Assembly: GCF_018320785.1 (NCBI RefSeq)
Contig: NC_054865.1
Span: 35,278,398 to 35,342,397 of the forward strand
DNA from: Cheilinus undulatus
Taxonomy: Eukaryota > Chordata > Actinopteri > Labriformes > Labridae
Direction: 5' to 3'
Length of the DNA: 64,000 bases
Below are positions 1 to 12,900 of this stretch, piece after piece. The position numbers were made by a program, and so were the translations under genes. The notes under the pieces are model-generated. The model was not told the origin of the DNA, did no database searches, and saw only the letters and a program-made list of their open reading frames with translations. How positions within the stretch are numbered: position 1 is the stretch's first letter; each line of letters begins with the position of its first letter.

Positions 1-557
1 GTGCATATCTCGAGAGGAGCAGCGTGGAGTGGCACTTCTGGCACACGCCAGAGATGGGCCGGATCACATGCAATGGAATTACAAAGATGGGCTAGAGAGG
101 GGGTGATTTGCTCCAGAGTGCATTATATGTGCAGATCACTGTACAGAGTATGTGGAATTTGAGGGTGACTTAATTCTGAAAAGTCCCTGCTTAGAACCCC
201 TAGAATTTTTCCCTCCCTCACTCGTCCATTCACTGACAGGAAAACAGCAGGAAAACGTCCTGCTGTTTTCTGCTTTTCCTGTGAGGGTAAAGTGTGAAGA
301 AGCAGGCCAGGAAGTTTCAGGGTAGTTTTCAGGTTTTCAGTGTAAAAAGGGCAGGTGTTTGCATTAACACATGCAGCATGACCCTGGGGCTGATACTGAA
401 TCAACCTTTCCATGTCTGTCAGTTACTGTAAGTATAACATGGTGGCCTCCACAGCCTTTCTGTTGCAATTAATGTTAAATGTAGTTAAACATAATGTAAG
501 TTGTTGTTTTAAACCCTTGTATGAGGACATTTTAAGTTTGACATAGTTTTGTCCCAG
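1..557. other. left edge, no assignable gene
   Basis: No exon is assigned here. All three forward frames stay open for about 100 to 170 bases from base 1, so an upstream exon of the gene ending at 1062 could lie near the edge, but I find no convincing donor or family match. The stretch ends in a polypyrimidine-AG acceptor at 556-557. Confidence 0.4.
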
Positions 558-1062
558 GTTACCCCAGAAGCCCCCAAGCACCTCATCTCATCCAGAGACC
601 TAAGTGAAAGTTTTCCCTCTGTAGAGTCAGTGGATTTTGTGGACTCAAACTCCTTAGAGAAGACTGAATTAAGCTGCACAGTAACATCTAAATCACAAGA
701 GGACACAGCAGAAGTCTGGAAGTTTTGTGAGTGACAGCTGCCTGATGGAGCTCTTCAAGAAGTGTCAATCTTGTTGACAGCCCTCTTCCAGAACGAAGGT
801 GAGGCCTTGGGGGTCAAAGTCACACAGATGCGTATGAAAATCACTACTTTAACTCCTTCTGATATCCACCTTCTAACAGCTTTTTCTGTTTTCTATTCTG
901 AAGGCAGCTCTTCACACTTTGAAAAATGGTCCGGACATCTGCACCTGTATTTCATGGGACATAAAACCATCAAAGGTTTTTGAAATACAGAACGCATACC
1001 TCAACCCAGAAGAGAAACAGATGCAAAGGATGGAGTGGGGAGGTTCGCCAGCAGCTACCTGA
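558..1062 (+). CDS. 3' end of an unrecognised gene (terminal two exons)
   Basis: I do not recognise the product. An acceptor AG at 556-557 opens a frame starting VTPEAPKHLISS. Two donors serve this exon: GTGAGT at 727 (exon 558-726) and GTGAGG at 799 (exon 558-798). Both leave phase 1, and both join in frame to an acceptor ending at 907. The last exon, 908-1062, gives a protein-like tail containing LHTLKNGPDICTCISWDIKP and a TGA stop at 1060-1062. The longer exon form carries an in-frame TGA at 732-734, so it is either a nonsense-containing isoform, a decayed exon or an artefact; the shorter form is open throughout. Poly(A) signals follow at 1596 and 1779. The rest of the gene would lie left of the window. 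It could also be a pseudogene, because only two exons are visible. Confidence 0.35.
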
Positions 1063-1595
1063 AAGCACTCCTCTTCACAGTTCAGGTGATGGTCAGTGTG
1101 ATTCATTTGGTTTCAGGGTTAAGAACTAAAAGGTGTTGGACTCTTAGTTGTGTCTTTTTTTTCCAGGAAAAAGATTGACAAAACATCAGTAACTCTGTGT
1201 ACACACTTTAACAGAAATATGCATGTACCCAGTGATTAAAAAATTCCTCAAAGTTAAGATGAGTTTGAGAGAGAATACACAAAAATGACTTGTACAAATG
1301 TCAAGACAAAAATGACAACAGGGTATGTAGTTCAAAGTTAGAAAAGAAATGTTTATTTAAGAATCAGTGGTACCATGCAAACAGACAATAATTTATATAA
1401 GCAGCACATACAGCAGGACAAAAACTTTAGCATTTATCATAACACATTTGCATGTGTAAATCATCCACTCTTTTGAATCAGGAGGCTTTGTTAAAATATT
1501 AATCTAAACTTGTCTGCACATATTGTTTCATTCTGGCATTTCAAACTGCTTTTATTTTGAAACTTTACAACAGATACGGAGCATACTTTACTGCA

Positions 1596-1784
1596 AATAA
1601 ACCATGATGTTTAAACCTTGCTATATACCAAACCAAAATTATTGTGTATTACACCTCTAGTTTATCTTATGTGCAGGGTTGATTGTAAGACTGCATTCAT
1701 GTTTTTTCATTAACAGTCAAGATGGCTGCCACTGAGGCAGGAAGTATTTTCTTTATAAAATGATAAACAAATGAATACAATAAA
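1596..1784 (+). terminator. candidate poly(A) signals of the left-edge gene
   Basis: Two AATAAA hexamers lie at 1596-1601 and 1779-1784, some 530 and 720 bases after the stop at 1062. Region 1063-1595 would be the 3' UTR. This stands or falls with the gene call. Confidence 0.3.
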
Positions 1785-1844
1785 CTGTACTATTACAGAT
1801 AAATTCATTTTGTGTCTCCAATCTGCATATAACTACACTGTAAA

Positions 1845-2165
1845 TCAGTGCATCCATTTTCTATACCGGGGGGCTGGAGTCCATTCCAGCTGTCATTGGG
1901 TGAGAGGCCGGGTACACCCTGGACTGGTTTCCAGTCAATCGCAGGGCTGACATATAGTGACAGGCATACTCACATTCACACCTACGGCCAATGTAGAGTC
2001 GCCAATCAACCTAACGAGTGTGTCTTTGGGAGGAAGCCGGAGTACCCGGAGAGAGCCCACGCAGGCACAGGTAGAGCATGCAACCTGCGCACAGAAAGGC
2101 CCTGACCAGGAAGGAACCTTCTTGCTGCAAAGCAACAGCGCAAACCCCTACGCCACTGTGCAGCC
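1845..2165 (+). repeat. teleost interspersed repeat
   Basis: The segment contains the phrases ATTCACACCTACGG and GGAGGAAGCCGGAGTACCCG, which I recognise from a repeat found in thousands of copies in ray-finned fish genomes. It is more GC-rich than its flanks. I do not assign it to a superfamily with confidence. Short open frames over it are not genes. Confidence 0.7.
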
Positions 2166-2638
2166 CACTGTAAAACTGTTAAACCAAAGAAGATGAAAAT
2201 ACTCTAGTTATGTCAAAGTTTTAAGTAGTGGAACTGTTTTTTGAATAATCCCTGATGAGTTAACAAAACTCAAAACATTATAGGCAAGTGATGATGTGAA
2301 AATTTTAAGTGACTGAAAAAACTGTGTTTGTTTAGTAACAGGTACTTGTCCACTTTAAGTTACATCAACTCAATTTTACTTGTATTTTTTTATGTTAGGC
2401 TGACTCAACGTTTTTTGAGTAAAAATACACTGTGGAGACTTTACTACATATAAAAAAAATCTGTTTAAATCCAACTCAAAACATGTTTTAGCATTACCAC
2501 TGCAATTTTCCCTCATTTCTATCCCATTAACTTAAACTTGGAAATTGAAGTCACCACAAGTGACATTAACCTAAAGGTGCACAATACCAACATGTCTTAC
2601 TCATTTACATTATGTATACATCTATTGTATATTGCAGT
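2166..2638. other. AT-rich intergenic DNA, nothing recognised
   Basis: The stretch is low-complexity and AT-rich, with stops in all frames. I see no repeat family, RNA gene or regulatory motif. Confidence 0.5.
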
Positions 2639-3080
2639 TGCTTCTTCTTCTTCTTTTTGGAGTTTTATGGTGGTTTGCATCCATAGCGTTGCATTTACGG
2701 CTAACTACTGGATTATATGTGTCTTGCAAATCTTAATATTTACATCGTCCACCCAGTGAGTTCCCTTTCCATTATTCTTCTCCGGTCTCCCTACGTCGTA
2801 GTGTGTGCACTTCCTTCCCTCAGTGTGAGGTCCATTTCCTTCCCTGTGATGTCAACTATGTCCAGAACAATTCTGACTGCTTCAAGCACCATTTTTATCC
2901 TCTCCATCTTCCCTTGAATGTCAGCTGCACAGTAAATCACCATTGCAATGAAAGCCAAGAAACGTCTTTTGTCAATGCAAATATTTTGTGCAAACACACA
3001 TCTTCGTTTTACTCCACCACTTTTCTTTTCCTCCCTCCACTCTCCTCCTAGGGTCAGCGTATGACAGTCCACTCTCTGTT
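2639..3080 (-). repeat. possible non-LTR retrotransposon tail
   Basis: Read on the - strand, this ends in a short GAAGAAGAAG simple repeat (near 2643-2656), as the 3' tails of several fish non-LTR elements do. An open - strand frame of 93 codons runs over 2791-3072. It matches no family I can name and has no RNA-binding or polymerase motif that I can see. The repeat call rests mainly on the tail. Confidence 0.3.
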
Positions 3081-3613
3081 CAGATTTTCCTCACTTTCTC
3101 TTCCTTAATACTTTTAGGACACATTGCTGCCCCCGGAAAATGATTTCTCTTGCAATGAAGACATTATCTGGTCGAATATTGATGTCGGTGTCAAGGGGAA
3201 GAATTTGTCTAACTGAATAAGCAACTTCACTCATGGTACAAAAATGTTGTTCCCAAATGCATTCTGGGAAGAGTCTGCAGATAAAGGGATGATTGTCAAA
3301 TAATTTTAGAACAATGACAAAAGATACTTAGAATAATTTAGTACTGTTAAACTAAAAAATATTCAATCAAATCAGAAAAATAGAATAGCTATTTGGAATT
3401 TTTTAGTCAAAACAACTAATATTTTTTTTGCTAACGGCAACGGAGGTATTTTTTAGCCAAATATTCTTGGTCTGTATTGAATTAGTGGCACTTTATTGGA
3501 CACGGATCAATATGGCATCTTTTTTCAATCAAAACTTGGCTGGCTGTCAGTTTCAAGAGAATCTGCATTTCAATGCTTAAACTACAAAAATTAGCCTGTC
3601 TCAAGGAGCCCTC

Positions 3614-5544
3614 GGGCCAATGTTTTGTTTTTTTTTTTTAATTTAAGAATCAAACTTTATTGCACTTTTCAAGATACAAAACAGACTTACAACTCGTATG
3701 TATACAGTCATGTACTTAATGTATATAATTGTATAAAATTATTAAGTGCATTAGCAATAAGAGAAAGAACAAACAAGTGAACATTAAATGCTAGAGGGGA
3801 ATGAGTGTCTATGTAGCGATATCAAACATATTACAAGCTGAAACAGTTTTAATTGCTTTTTGTTTTTCAAAATATTTGATGGAAATCATATATAGACATC
3901 TACAGTAAGATGCTGCAGATGTTTTATCAGTCTGTGGTGGCAAGTGTTCTGTTTTTTGCTACAGTCTGCTGGGGAGGCAGTGTAAAACACAAGGATGCAA
4001 GGCGTCTGAACAAACTGGTGAAAAAAAGCTGGCTCTGTGGTTGGAATTAAGTTGAACTCATTGGAGGATGAGGTGGAGAGATGCACAATGAAGAAGGTGG
4101 AGGCCATTCTGGGGAACATGGATCATCCACTTCATATCTCCCTAAATGACCAAAGAAACAACGGTGGTGGACGGCTCCTTTCTCTTCGCTGCAGGACAGA
4201 GAGATTTAGAAGATCTTTCATACCATCGGCTATAAGACTGTATAATTCCACTGTAAACAGATGAGACTTCCAGACAAATGAATTTCCCTTCGGGGATAAA
4301 TAAAGTTATTGTATTGTACTGTATTGTATATTGCTTGAACTCATTTAAAAAGGTATTGAAATGTGGTCTTTTGCCTGAAAATTTACATCTATGGATATGG
4401 AATTTGGCCAATATAATAATAAGATTTATCAGGAATACACTGTTATTTTCATTTTTGCAGTTTTCCAAGAGTTCAAACAATACATTCTTCCATAGTAATA
4501 CAAAATGTTTATCTATTTTTTTGTGAATGAAATCAAAGAGTTTTTGCCAGAACTTCTTTACACTCGAGCAATACCAAAATAAATGTACAACATTTTCAGG
4601 ACAAATTTTGCAGAAGCTACAGTTGGAATCAATATCAATTTTAAACTTATTTTTAATCTAAAGTTTTGATGGGTAAAACGTATGGATAAGTTTGAAGGAG
4701 ACTTCCTTGACTTTATTGGTGATCAAATACATATTGGGTAAAAGCCAAACCTTCCTCCATTCCACATTATCCACAAACACGTTCCAGTAAGAAATGACAC
4801 AAGGTAAAGATGTTATATCCTTTTGAAACAGTCTCCTTATAGATCTATTGTTGCTAATAGAATGACTGGAACAACAGATTTTACATATTAGAGTGTTTAC
4901 TGGTGATAGTAGGGGTGGGTGTTGACCACCAGACCTAGGTTGAAATTTTAAAAGCATTCATACTCCAGAGGGTATGGCACCAAACACTTTTGGCAAATCC
5001 CCAGGTATTACAGGTATTTTATATTGTGACAAAAATTTTTCATATGTGAAAAGAATACCCTGCCAATTAAAAAGCTGATCTACCAGTAAAATATCGTCAA
5101 ACCAGTTTTTCATGAAGAGAGACTTGTGTTTATATAAGATGTCCTTGTTATTCTAGATGTAATACTTGTGAGGAGAAAAGCTGTGCTTGTAGATAAGTGA
5201 CCATGGTAAAAAGGCTTGGCGATAAATAGCAGACATTTTTACAGTAATTTTATCAGTATCAAAGTTACAGAGAAGAAAAAAATCTATACCACCAAGTTTT
5301 GATAGTATTTGGAGATTTGGAGGTAAGATTTTGATCTTTGGTGATTAGTTCCTGAGTGTTAGACCTCAGTTTTCATTGAAATGTTATAATTTTGTTTAAT
5401 TCAAGCACAGACCAGAAGCCTTAGAGAATCCCCTGATTACATCAGTTGCTACAGCGATTTGATTTTCATCTTTTAAAAACAGTGCCAGTTGAGTTATAAT
5501 TGATTCTTTACCGAAAAGAGAGAGACACCTTTGGGCCAATGTTT
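3614..5544 (-). mobile_element. 5'-truncated L1/Tx1-type LINE with 12-bp target duplication
   Basis: GGGCCAATGTTT occurs at 3614-3625 and again at 5533-5544, and the interval between has the layout of a LINE insertion on the - strand. A T-run (poly-A tail on the - strand) lies directly inside the left copy. The - strand at 4335-4960 encodes recognisable pieces of the ORF2 C-terminus of L1/Tx1-type elements: the conserved NKVKEVSFK stretch, a CSFC..CPENVVHLFWYC zinc-knuckle-like motif and INLIIILAKFHIHRCKF. Stops and frameshifts break the frame, so the copy is dead. An L2-type fragment on the opposite strand interrupts it at about 3890-4330. Exact duplication ends are seen directly; the clade is assigned from memory of the family. 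Confidence 0.8.
3890..4330 (+). mobile_element. L2/CR1-type LINE 3' end nested in the L1/Tx1 copy
   Basis: The + strand frame reads a reverse-transcriptase C-terminal segment starting MLQMFYQSVVASVLFF. It continues as degenerate sequence through a DREI.KIFHTIGYKTV-like region typical of fish L2 elements. The segment ends with the characteristic TTTCCCTTCGGGGATAAATA and a short TTGTA-type simple repeat at 4305-4328. Frameshifts and stops make it non-coding. The opposite-strand L1/Tx1 frame resumes directly after it, so this insertion is the younger one. Confidence 0.75.
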
Positions 5545-6943
5545 CATGCCCTCAGCTCAAACCAGTTCTATCATCGGCAGGTGTGAATGTACTGTTTTAT
5601 AATATTCCCAGAGCACAAACTAATTATGGATGAAGTGTTTCCCACAAACACTGAAATGATTGTTTAAATATATTGTGGTAAATCCATAGGGTTAAATCCC
5701 AAGAAAAGCCGCGGGAGATGCCAGGAAGTAGAACAACAACAGACAGGAAACTATGTATTGGGTAGTCTGATTGGTGCAGACGGTTCCAGCATTTTACCAC
5801 CTTGGTTAAGCGCTACAGTTTTCCCCTCTTAGGAGAAGTAGACTCCCTGTGTCTAAACTCTGTCGTTTCGGGTTAAGGTTTGTGCTGAAGTTAATCTCCA
5901 ACACGACTCTGCATTGAAACCGGGGGCTGAATTTTAAGGAGGTAGGATGAAGATGCAAAACCTGCTCCCTAAACTCTTGAGTGCAGTCTTTGTCCCATCA
6001 TTCACCCTGCTTGTGTGAACATGCTAACGTAGCACAGCCAGTGTTGTGGTGGGCTGATCGGTTATCAGTTCTTGCTGAAATGTAACAAATCAGGACATTA
6101 GAAGTAAAATATACGCATGATACTATATATCGAAAACACGATTTCGCATGATATGCTTAATCCTGTCGCAGAACGCAGCCATTACAGAGCAATAGCATTG
6201 GGAATCAGTAGAGTTAGCTTGTTAGCATTAGCTACCGCTATGTTTAATAGGGTCGTGAAGCTAATAACACAAATCCTAGTAACAGAGCAAGCTACAGCAA
6301 CATAATTGTTTCTAACGTCCTGTTGTGGTAGACAATCTAACGCCAAGTTGTAGTTATGTAAGGAACTATGTTTCATCATTATCTATTTACTTTTAATAGA
6401 AGTACTATTTAATCTTGAGGGAACGATTTAGCTAGCTTTAGGCTGAAATGAAGCTATGCAGTCAATGTCTGATATCAGTGATGAATAATTTTGTAACCTT
6501 AAAGCTACTTTGTGTGTTATTTTTAATTCGTTACTGAATTGTCGTCGTGAACAAAAAAGCCATCAAGACCACCATTATTAAGGGTTGACTATTTATTATT
6601 TTCTTTCAATGGGTAAAACCCCTGCCACAGGTAGGTTTTTATCAAAGTGATCAACAGGTGGTGATTTCTCAATGGGTGATGCAAATAGATTTAAGGAGAT
6701 AGTAGACTATATTTAGTTGTACATGACAATATCTGCTAAAATATAACATGTACCGCTTCTTCCACAGGGGTGACAAAATCAGAACAAACTTCTCACAGAA
6801 GCTTAGATCTTAAATAGAGAAGGTCTGCATAACAGACCTTTTCCTTGTCTGGATCTCATCTAGTATCTAGCAGCAGTATCTAAAATGTTCAAGTAGCATT
6901 TTTAGGCTGTTCAGGCTACCTTAATAGTTTTATTTTCCTGCAG
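5545..6943. other. znf280d promoter region, 5' UTR and first intron
   Basis: The region holds the probable promoter and first non-coding exon (about 5700-5945) followed by an AT-rich intron. The coding exon begins after TTTTCCTGCAG ending at 6943. A possible donor GTAGGA lies near 5940. I see no repeat or other gene here. Confidence 0.4.
5700..5945 (+). promoter_or_regulatory. candidate znf280d promoter/first exon
   Basis: Visible elements are an ETS-like AGGAAGTA at 5723-5730 and an inverted CCAAT box (ATTGG) at 5770-5774. Local GC rises relative to its flanks. The start site is not determined. The position, about 1 kb upstream of the coding start with an intron between, suits a gene with a non-coding first exon. 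Confidence 0.35.
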
Positions 6944-6950
6944 GTTCACA

Positions 6951-9900
6951 ATGTCTGAATTGTTTATGGAGTGTGTGGAGGAGGAGCTGGAGCCGTGGCA
7001 GAAACAAGGCCCTCCTGTCCATTTGATAGATGATGATGACGACGACGATGAGCCCATCTTTGTTGGAGTGCTTTGTATGTCATTTCACATTTTAATTGTA
7101 TTTATGTCAATCACAGAATCACCCTGTTCTGGGGATTTTAAGCCAAGTTCAGACCAAAGATCTGTAAAACAAGAATGTTTTGGAACATAGCTGTGCAACA
7201 GTTGCAGCAGTTTAAAATGAACCGTCGCAGCCGTCTGATGATGTTTCATGCAGTTCAGTTCATCAGATTAAAGCAACTGGATTTTGGATATTGCAATTAG
7301 ATGAATAGGAAACGGGGAATGGAGATCTTATTTTGGTAGGCTTTAAATGACAACAAATATTTATTTAAAGTAGAATTTTTTAAGTAATCACATTTACCAT
7401 TAACTTTTCACCCAAGAGCTTCAGCCTGATAAATATCTCCTTAATCAGTTGTGTATTTAAGTAGGATGCACTTTGTTATACTTGCTATTACATGAGAAAT
7501 TAAAGGCTGCAGTAGTTGTGGTAAATTTGTGGAAAACAATTCTTCCAGACAATATCGTAGTCATAACAAGACTGAGCTTGCAAAGCATTTTTGTTTATAC
7601 CTGTATGTGCTGTGAAATTTTGCTGCCAAACTACAACATTGGTGACAAATTAAATTGAAATTAAAATTGAATTAGTGATGATCAGGAATCATACAGCCTG
7701 GTCTCACACATTATTGAGGTGCTAAAGGTACATGGAGAAACTGTCAATAAGCAGTACTGTCCTTCTTGTAGAGACAGATTTATTGCACAATAACTTAACA
7801 AATAAACCCTTTAAAGTGAGTGACTGTCAGAGTTCTTGCTAAAGAAAAAGTGTATCATCTCAAGTTTCAGGAGTTTGATTTCACTTGCTTTTACAATGTT
7901 GCAGAGCAGCCTGTCATAGGCAGTTGTGAGTTTCAACTCTTCTTTTTTGTTGAATTTTTGGTCTGAACTGAGCTTCAAGCTTTAATATCCCATGTTCATA
8001 GGACCTTTGTTGTCATAATATGACCACTTCTAGACCCTTAAATGATTTAACTCTAGCTTTCTTTAGTCCTGAGGTGGATTTCTTTTTTAGTTTGACCAGC
8101 ATTCATCCTACTGTTACCCCTTGATGTAAGGTGATATGTCAATTCAGTTTTGGCAACTGAACAACTTTTTTGGCAACTTTGGCAAGTTAAAATAAATTTA
8201 TTTTTATGTGATATCTGGGGAAATGGCTCATCAAGATAGAATATGGCATATTATGAAATGCAGATGTGTTTTGACTTTAAGTGGTTTCCAGTGGTTTTAG
8301 GAAGACAGCTTTCATCCTTTGTTTTTCTGTCTTGTAGCATGTTACCTGTTATCTTTTCAAAGGTAGCTTACTTTGGCCCTGTCCTGTGTTCTTACAGCTA
8401 ATAACCAAAAGGATGGTAAGCCTAAACCTCCACCTCCTCAAAGAAAGAGCGCAGAAAAATCAGAAGCAAAGCGTGCTGTTCCTCAGCCAGCTGTAAGCGC
8501 TGCACCTATAATGCTGCCTTTAAATGTGGCTGGAAATGCCGTGAACACCGCACTACCAAATGTGACGACAGTGACCCCACAGCCTGTTATTGTCAACAAC
8601 CAGGTATTAAGGGTTTTAACTTCGTAGATAATCTGCAAAACAATGACCTGTCCAGTGTGGATTTATTATTTCTATTTTTATTTTTCTGAAGGGATTTATC
8701 GTCACATCTCCAAATTTGGCAAACAACAGAGAGCTTCTTGCCACTCTTGGGAACCAATACCCCCCTGGAACTTCATTTACTATCGTATCAGGTAAAGCTG
8801 TGTGATCCAGAGGAGAACATCTCCTTTACTTATTAGTTTAAACCCCAAACTGTCCCATTAGGTCTCTGTCGTTTCAGCTTAGTCTGGTAATGCCAAGTCT
8901 GTTTTTTCCTCTTTCAGCTGGTCAGCAGCAGCTATTTCAGCCAGTCACTCCAGCAGCAGTAATACCTCAGGCAGGTGCTGTCCACAGGCCTCAGGTGCAG
9001 CAGATCAGCAACAACATAGTGACGCTGGCCAACGTCCGAGGCCCCGCTGTTTACTCAACACAACCTACTCCACTTCAACTCAACCTCTCCAACACACAAG
9101 CTCCGCAGACCTTTACTTTACCTGTACAGACAAATAACAACAAAGGTAATGTCCTGCCTGCAATATTGAAATGTACTTCACCATACTTTACTACCAGTCA
9201 GCTGACCTTAACTAAAATTTGAATTTATCTTTTTCTAACAGATCAAAACATGGTCAAACGGGTCTTACCTCCACAGCAAACAGACAACGCAGCAAAAAGA
9301 CTTAAGATTGATATCGGTATGTGTCTGTTAATTATACTGATGCCTTTAATTTTTGTCATTACTGTGGCTGAAACAATACATTGAATGCTTGTGTGTTGGT
9401 AATCACCACAACAAACTATCTCTACGTAGTGTCTACAAACTCCATAATACCAGCAGAAAATGGGGTCAGAAAGCAAAAGTGTCCTAAATGTGACGAGCAA
9501 TTTCTCACACTAGAGACCCTGAAAGCTCATATGTCGGTGAGTAAAAGCATTGTTTCAAGTTATATTCACATTTTTAACATTGTACAATCAGACATCAATC
9601 CAAACATGTTATTTTTTTAGACTTGCTGTGTAACTGTGCACAGCACAGCTATAGACGGCAGTCCAAACAAGCGCATCATGCTTGTCTCAGATTTCTATTA
9701 TGGTCGGTTCGAGGGAGACAAGGCCAAGAAGGAGACAACACTGAGGACCAACAATACATTCAAGTGCCAAAGCTGCTTAAAGGTTCTGAAGAACAATATC
9801 AGGTAGGACTTTGAACTATGTAGACCATAGTGAAATACATTTGTATCACATTTATTATTTTTCTGTGCAGCACATATCAGTAGAAAAATTTAAAATACAC

Positions 9901-12900
9901 CGATTCTGTTGTACAACTCTGGATAGTTTTTCCTCAAACCCTGCACCCCTTTCACCTTGAGTTTTTTCTTGCAATCCTAGTATCTGCCTGCTGGTTTATC
10001 CTGGTTCTGCACCAATCAAACAGCTCTGTAGTCATTATTAAAGTTTGTCATACCAGACCACTCATCAAAAACCCGCAGTAGAGATGCAGTTATGAAAATT
10101 CTTTTAAGTATGAATGATACCAGAATAAGAATTTTCAATATGATACTCTTGAATTAAAACAGTATTGAAACTTGTTTCAATATCACAGCAACAGAAAATG
10201 ATTCCCTGGGCACCTAAAAATAGGGAATTTAGTTAATTTTTACTTCCACCCTTCACATTAGAAAGATTCCCTTAACACAGACCAAAATAAGACACACTGT
10301 CAGCTGTATTGAAAGTACAATGAATATGAATTTTTTAATAAACAATAGGGGTGGGAGAATAAATCGAGCATAGTAGCATAGTATTAGCATAGTATCACAG
10401 TATTTTGTCTGGTGATATATTGTATTGTCTTGTCCACCAAGTATCGTTTTTTTCCCCCCAAATTAATTGCTAATATAAACTGAAGTGTATGATTTTGGAC
10501 AAATAAAATCAGTTGTTGGACAATTGTTTGTCCAGTGAGGTCGGTAGAGGTGTCGGTCATACAGCAGGAGAAAGTTGGTACAACAAACATGGCAGCACCA
10601 GGGGAGGGGCATCAGGAATGCAAGCAGGGCACGATTGAGATGGACATGACACATGAGGTTTGCAAGAAGTGCTACATGAAAATAAAATACTGCAGAAATA
10701 TGACAAACATGAGGGCAAGACTACTGCTAAATTAGCTAAACACTTGAAAAAATGGTATAGATTACAACATTTCACAATATACCGGTACATCTCAAAAATT
10801 AGAATATCATGAAAAAGTTCAATATTTTTGTCACTCATCTCAGAAACTGAAACCCATATATTACATAGACTCATAGCACATAGAGTGAAATATTTCAAGC
10901 CTTTATTTCTTGAAATGTTGATGATTATGGCTTACAGATAATGAAAACCCAAAATTCAGTGTCTCAGAAAATTAGAATATTGTAAAAAAGTTCAATATTG
11001 GAAAGTCATGGTGTCACACCCTAATCAGCTAATTAACTCAAAATACCTGCAAAGGTTTCCTGCGCCTTTAAATGGTCTCTCAGTCTGGGTCAGTAGGCTA
11101 CACAATCATGGGGAAGACTGCAGACTTGACAGATGTCCAGAAGACAGCTATTAGCTGGGTTTCCATTACACTTGGAAATGCGCAAAATCGAAATAGCGCA
11201 ATAGAAAACTGGTAATGGAAACACCTGAATTTCGAAAAAACTCTAAAATATCGCTAAAAAGTTTTTGCGCTTTCATGAGGAGGTTTTGTGTTCTGATATA
11301 TAAATGTATCGCAAAAGTGTCATGGAAACACTTCTTCTGTCTACACGTACCGTGCCATGTTGTCTTGGAGTGACTGGTCATGTGACACCATGCATCACGT
11401 CCCGTGACTTGTAAATGCAGAAAAAGAGACAAGACTTTTCTTAACATCATACTTATACCCTTATACGTGGCTTTTGCCATACATATGGACTTTACCTCTG
11501 AACTATCATCCGTTGCTTTCGTCTTTTGTTCAAATCTATCAAGGCAGCCGGCATGGATGTAACCAAAACCGTACCGACACGCAACAGGTTTTGAGCATCA
11601 AGCTTCCCTGCAGCAGATTCACGCAAGATGAGATTTTACGAGAATTGCAAGGCCTATGCCCAAAACTCCCTTCAATGGAAATGCATTCAAAGCGCAATTG
11701 TACTTAATTGAAATTTAAGAAATATCGCTTTTATATTGCAAAAAACTGTAATGGAAGCCCAGCTATTGACACCCTCCACAAGGAGGGTAAGCCACAAAAG
11801 GTCATTGCTAAAGAAGCTGGTTGCTCACAGAGTGCTGTATCCAGTCATATTCATAGAAAGTTGAGTGGAAGGAAAAAGTGCGTTAGGAAAAGGTGCACCA
11901 GCATAAGGGATAACCGCAGCCCTGAGAGGATTGTCAAGCAAAATCCATTCAATAAATTGGAAGAGCTTCACAAGGAGTGGACTGAAACTGGAGTCGGCGC
12001 ATCAAGAGCCACTACGCACAGACCAATCCTAGACATGGGCTGCAAATGTGGCATTCCTCGTGTCAAGCCATTCTTGAACCAGAGACAACATTAGAAGCGT
12101 CTTACCTGGGCTGTGGAGAAAAAGAACTGGACTGTTGCTCAGTGGTCCAAAGTCCTCTTTTCAGATGAAAGTAAATTTTGCATATCATTTGGAAATTAAG
12201 GTCTCAGAGTCTAGAGAAAGAGTGGGGAGGCACAGAAGAAGAAGTTTCCACAGTCAGTGATGATTTGGGCTGCCATGGCATCTGCTGGTGTTGGGCCACT
12301 GTGTTTTCTGAAGTCCACAGTCAATGCAGCCATCTACCAGGACATTTTAGAGCACTTCATGCTTCCTTCTGCTGAAAAGCTTTATGGAGATGCTGATTTC
12401 ATTTTCCAGCAGGATTTGGTACCTGCCCACACTGCCAAAGTTACCAAAAACTGGTTCAATGGCCATGGTGTTACTGTGCTTGATTGGCCAGCAAACTGGC
12501 CTGACCTGAACCCCATAGAGAACCTATGGGGTATTGTCAAGAGGAAGATGAGAGACACCAGACCCAACAATGCAGATGACCTGAAGGCCGCTATCAAAGC
12601 AACCTGGGCTTCCATTACACTTGAGCAGTGCCACAGGCTGATCGCCTTCATGCCACGCTGCATTGATGCAGTAATTCATGCAAAAGGAGGCCCAACCAAG
12701 TATTGAGTGCATAGAAATGACAACTTTTCAGAAGCCAGACATTTCTGTTTAAAATATCCTTTTTACTGATCTTATGTAATATTCTAATTTTCTGAGACAC
12801 TGAATTTTAGGTTTTCATTATCTGTAAATCATTATCATCAACATTTCAAGAACTAAAGGCTTGAAATATTTCACTCTATGTGTAATGTCTATTTAATATA

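Noticed and set aside
123-413. 96-codon - strand frame
   Set aside because: No match or codon pattern supporting it; lies upstream of + strand exons with good splice sites.
12257-12706. Apparently intact 149-codon frame with DDE residues
   Set aside because: It is the C-terminal part of the broken Tc1 transposase, not a host gene.
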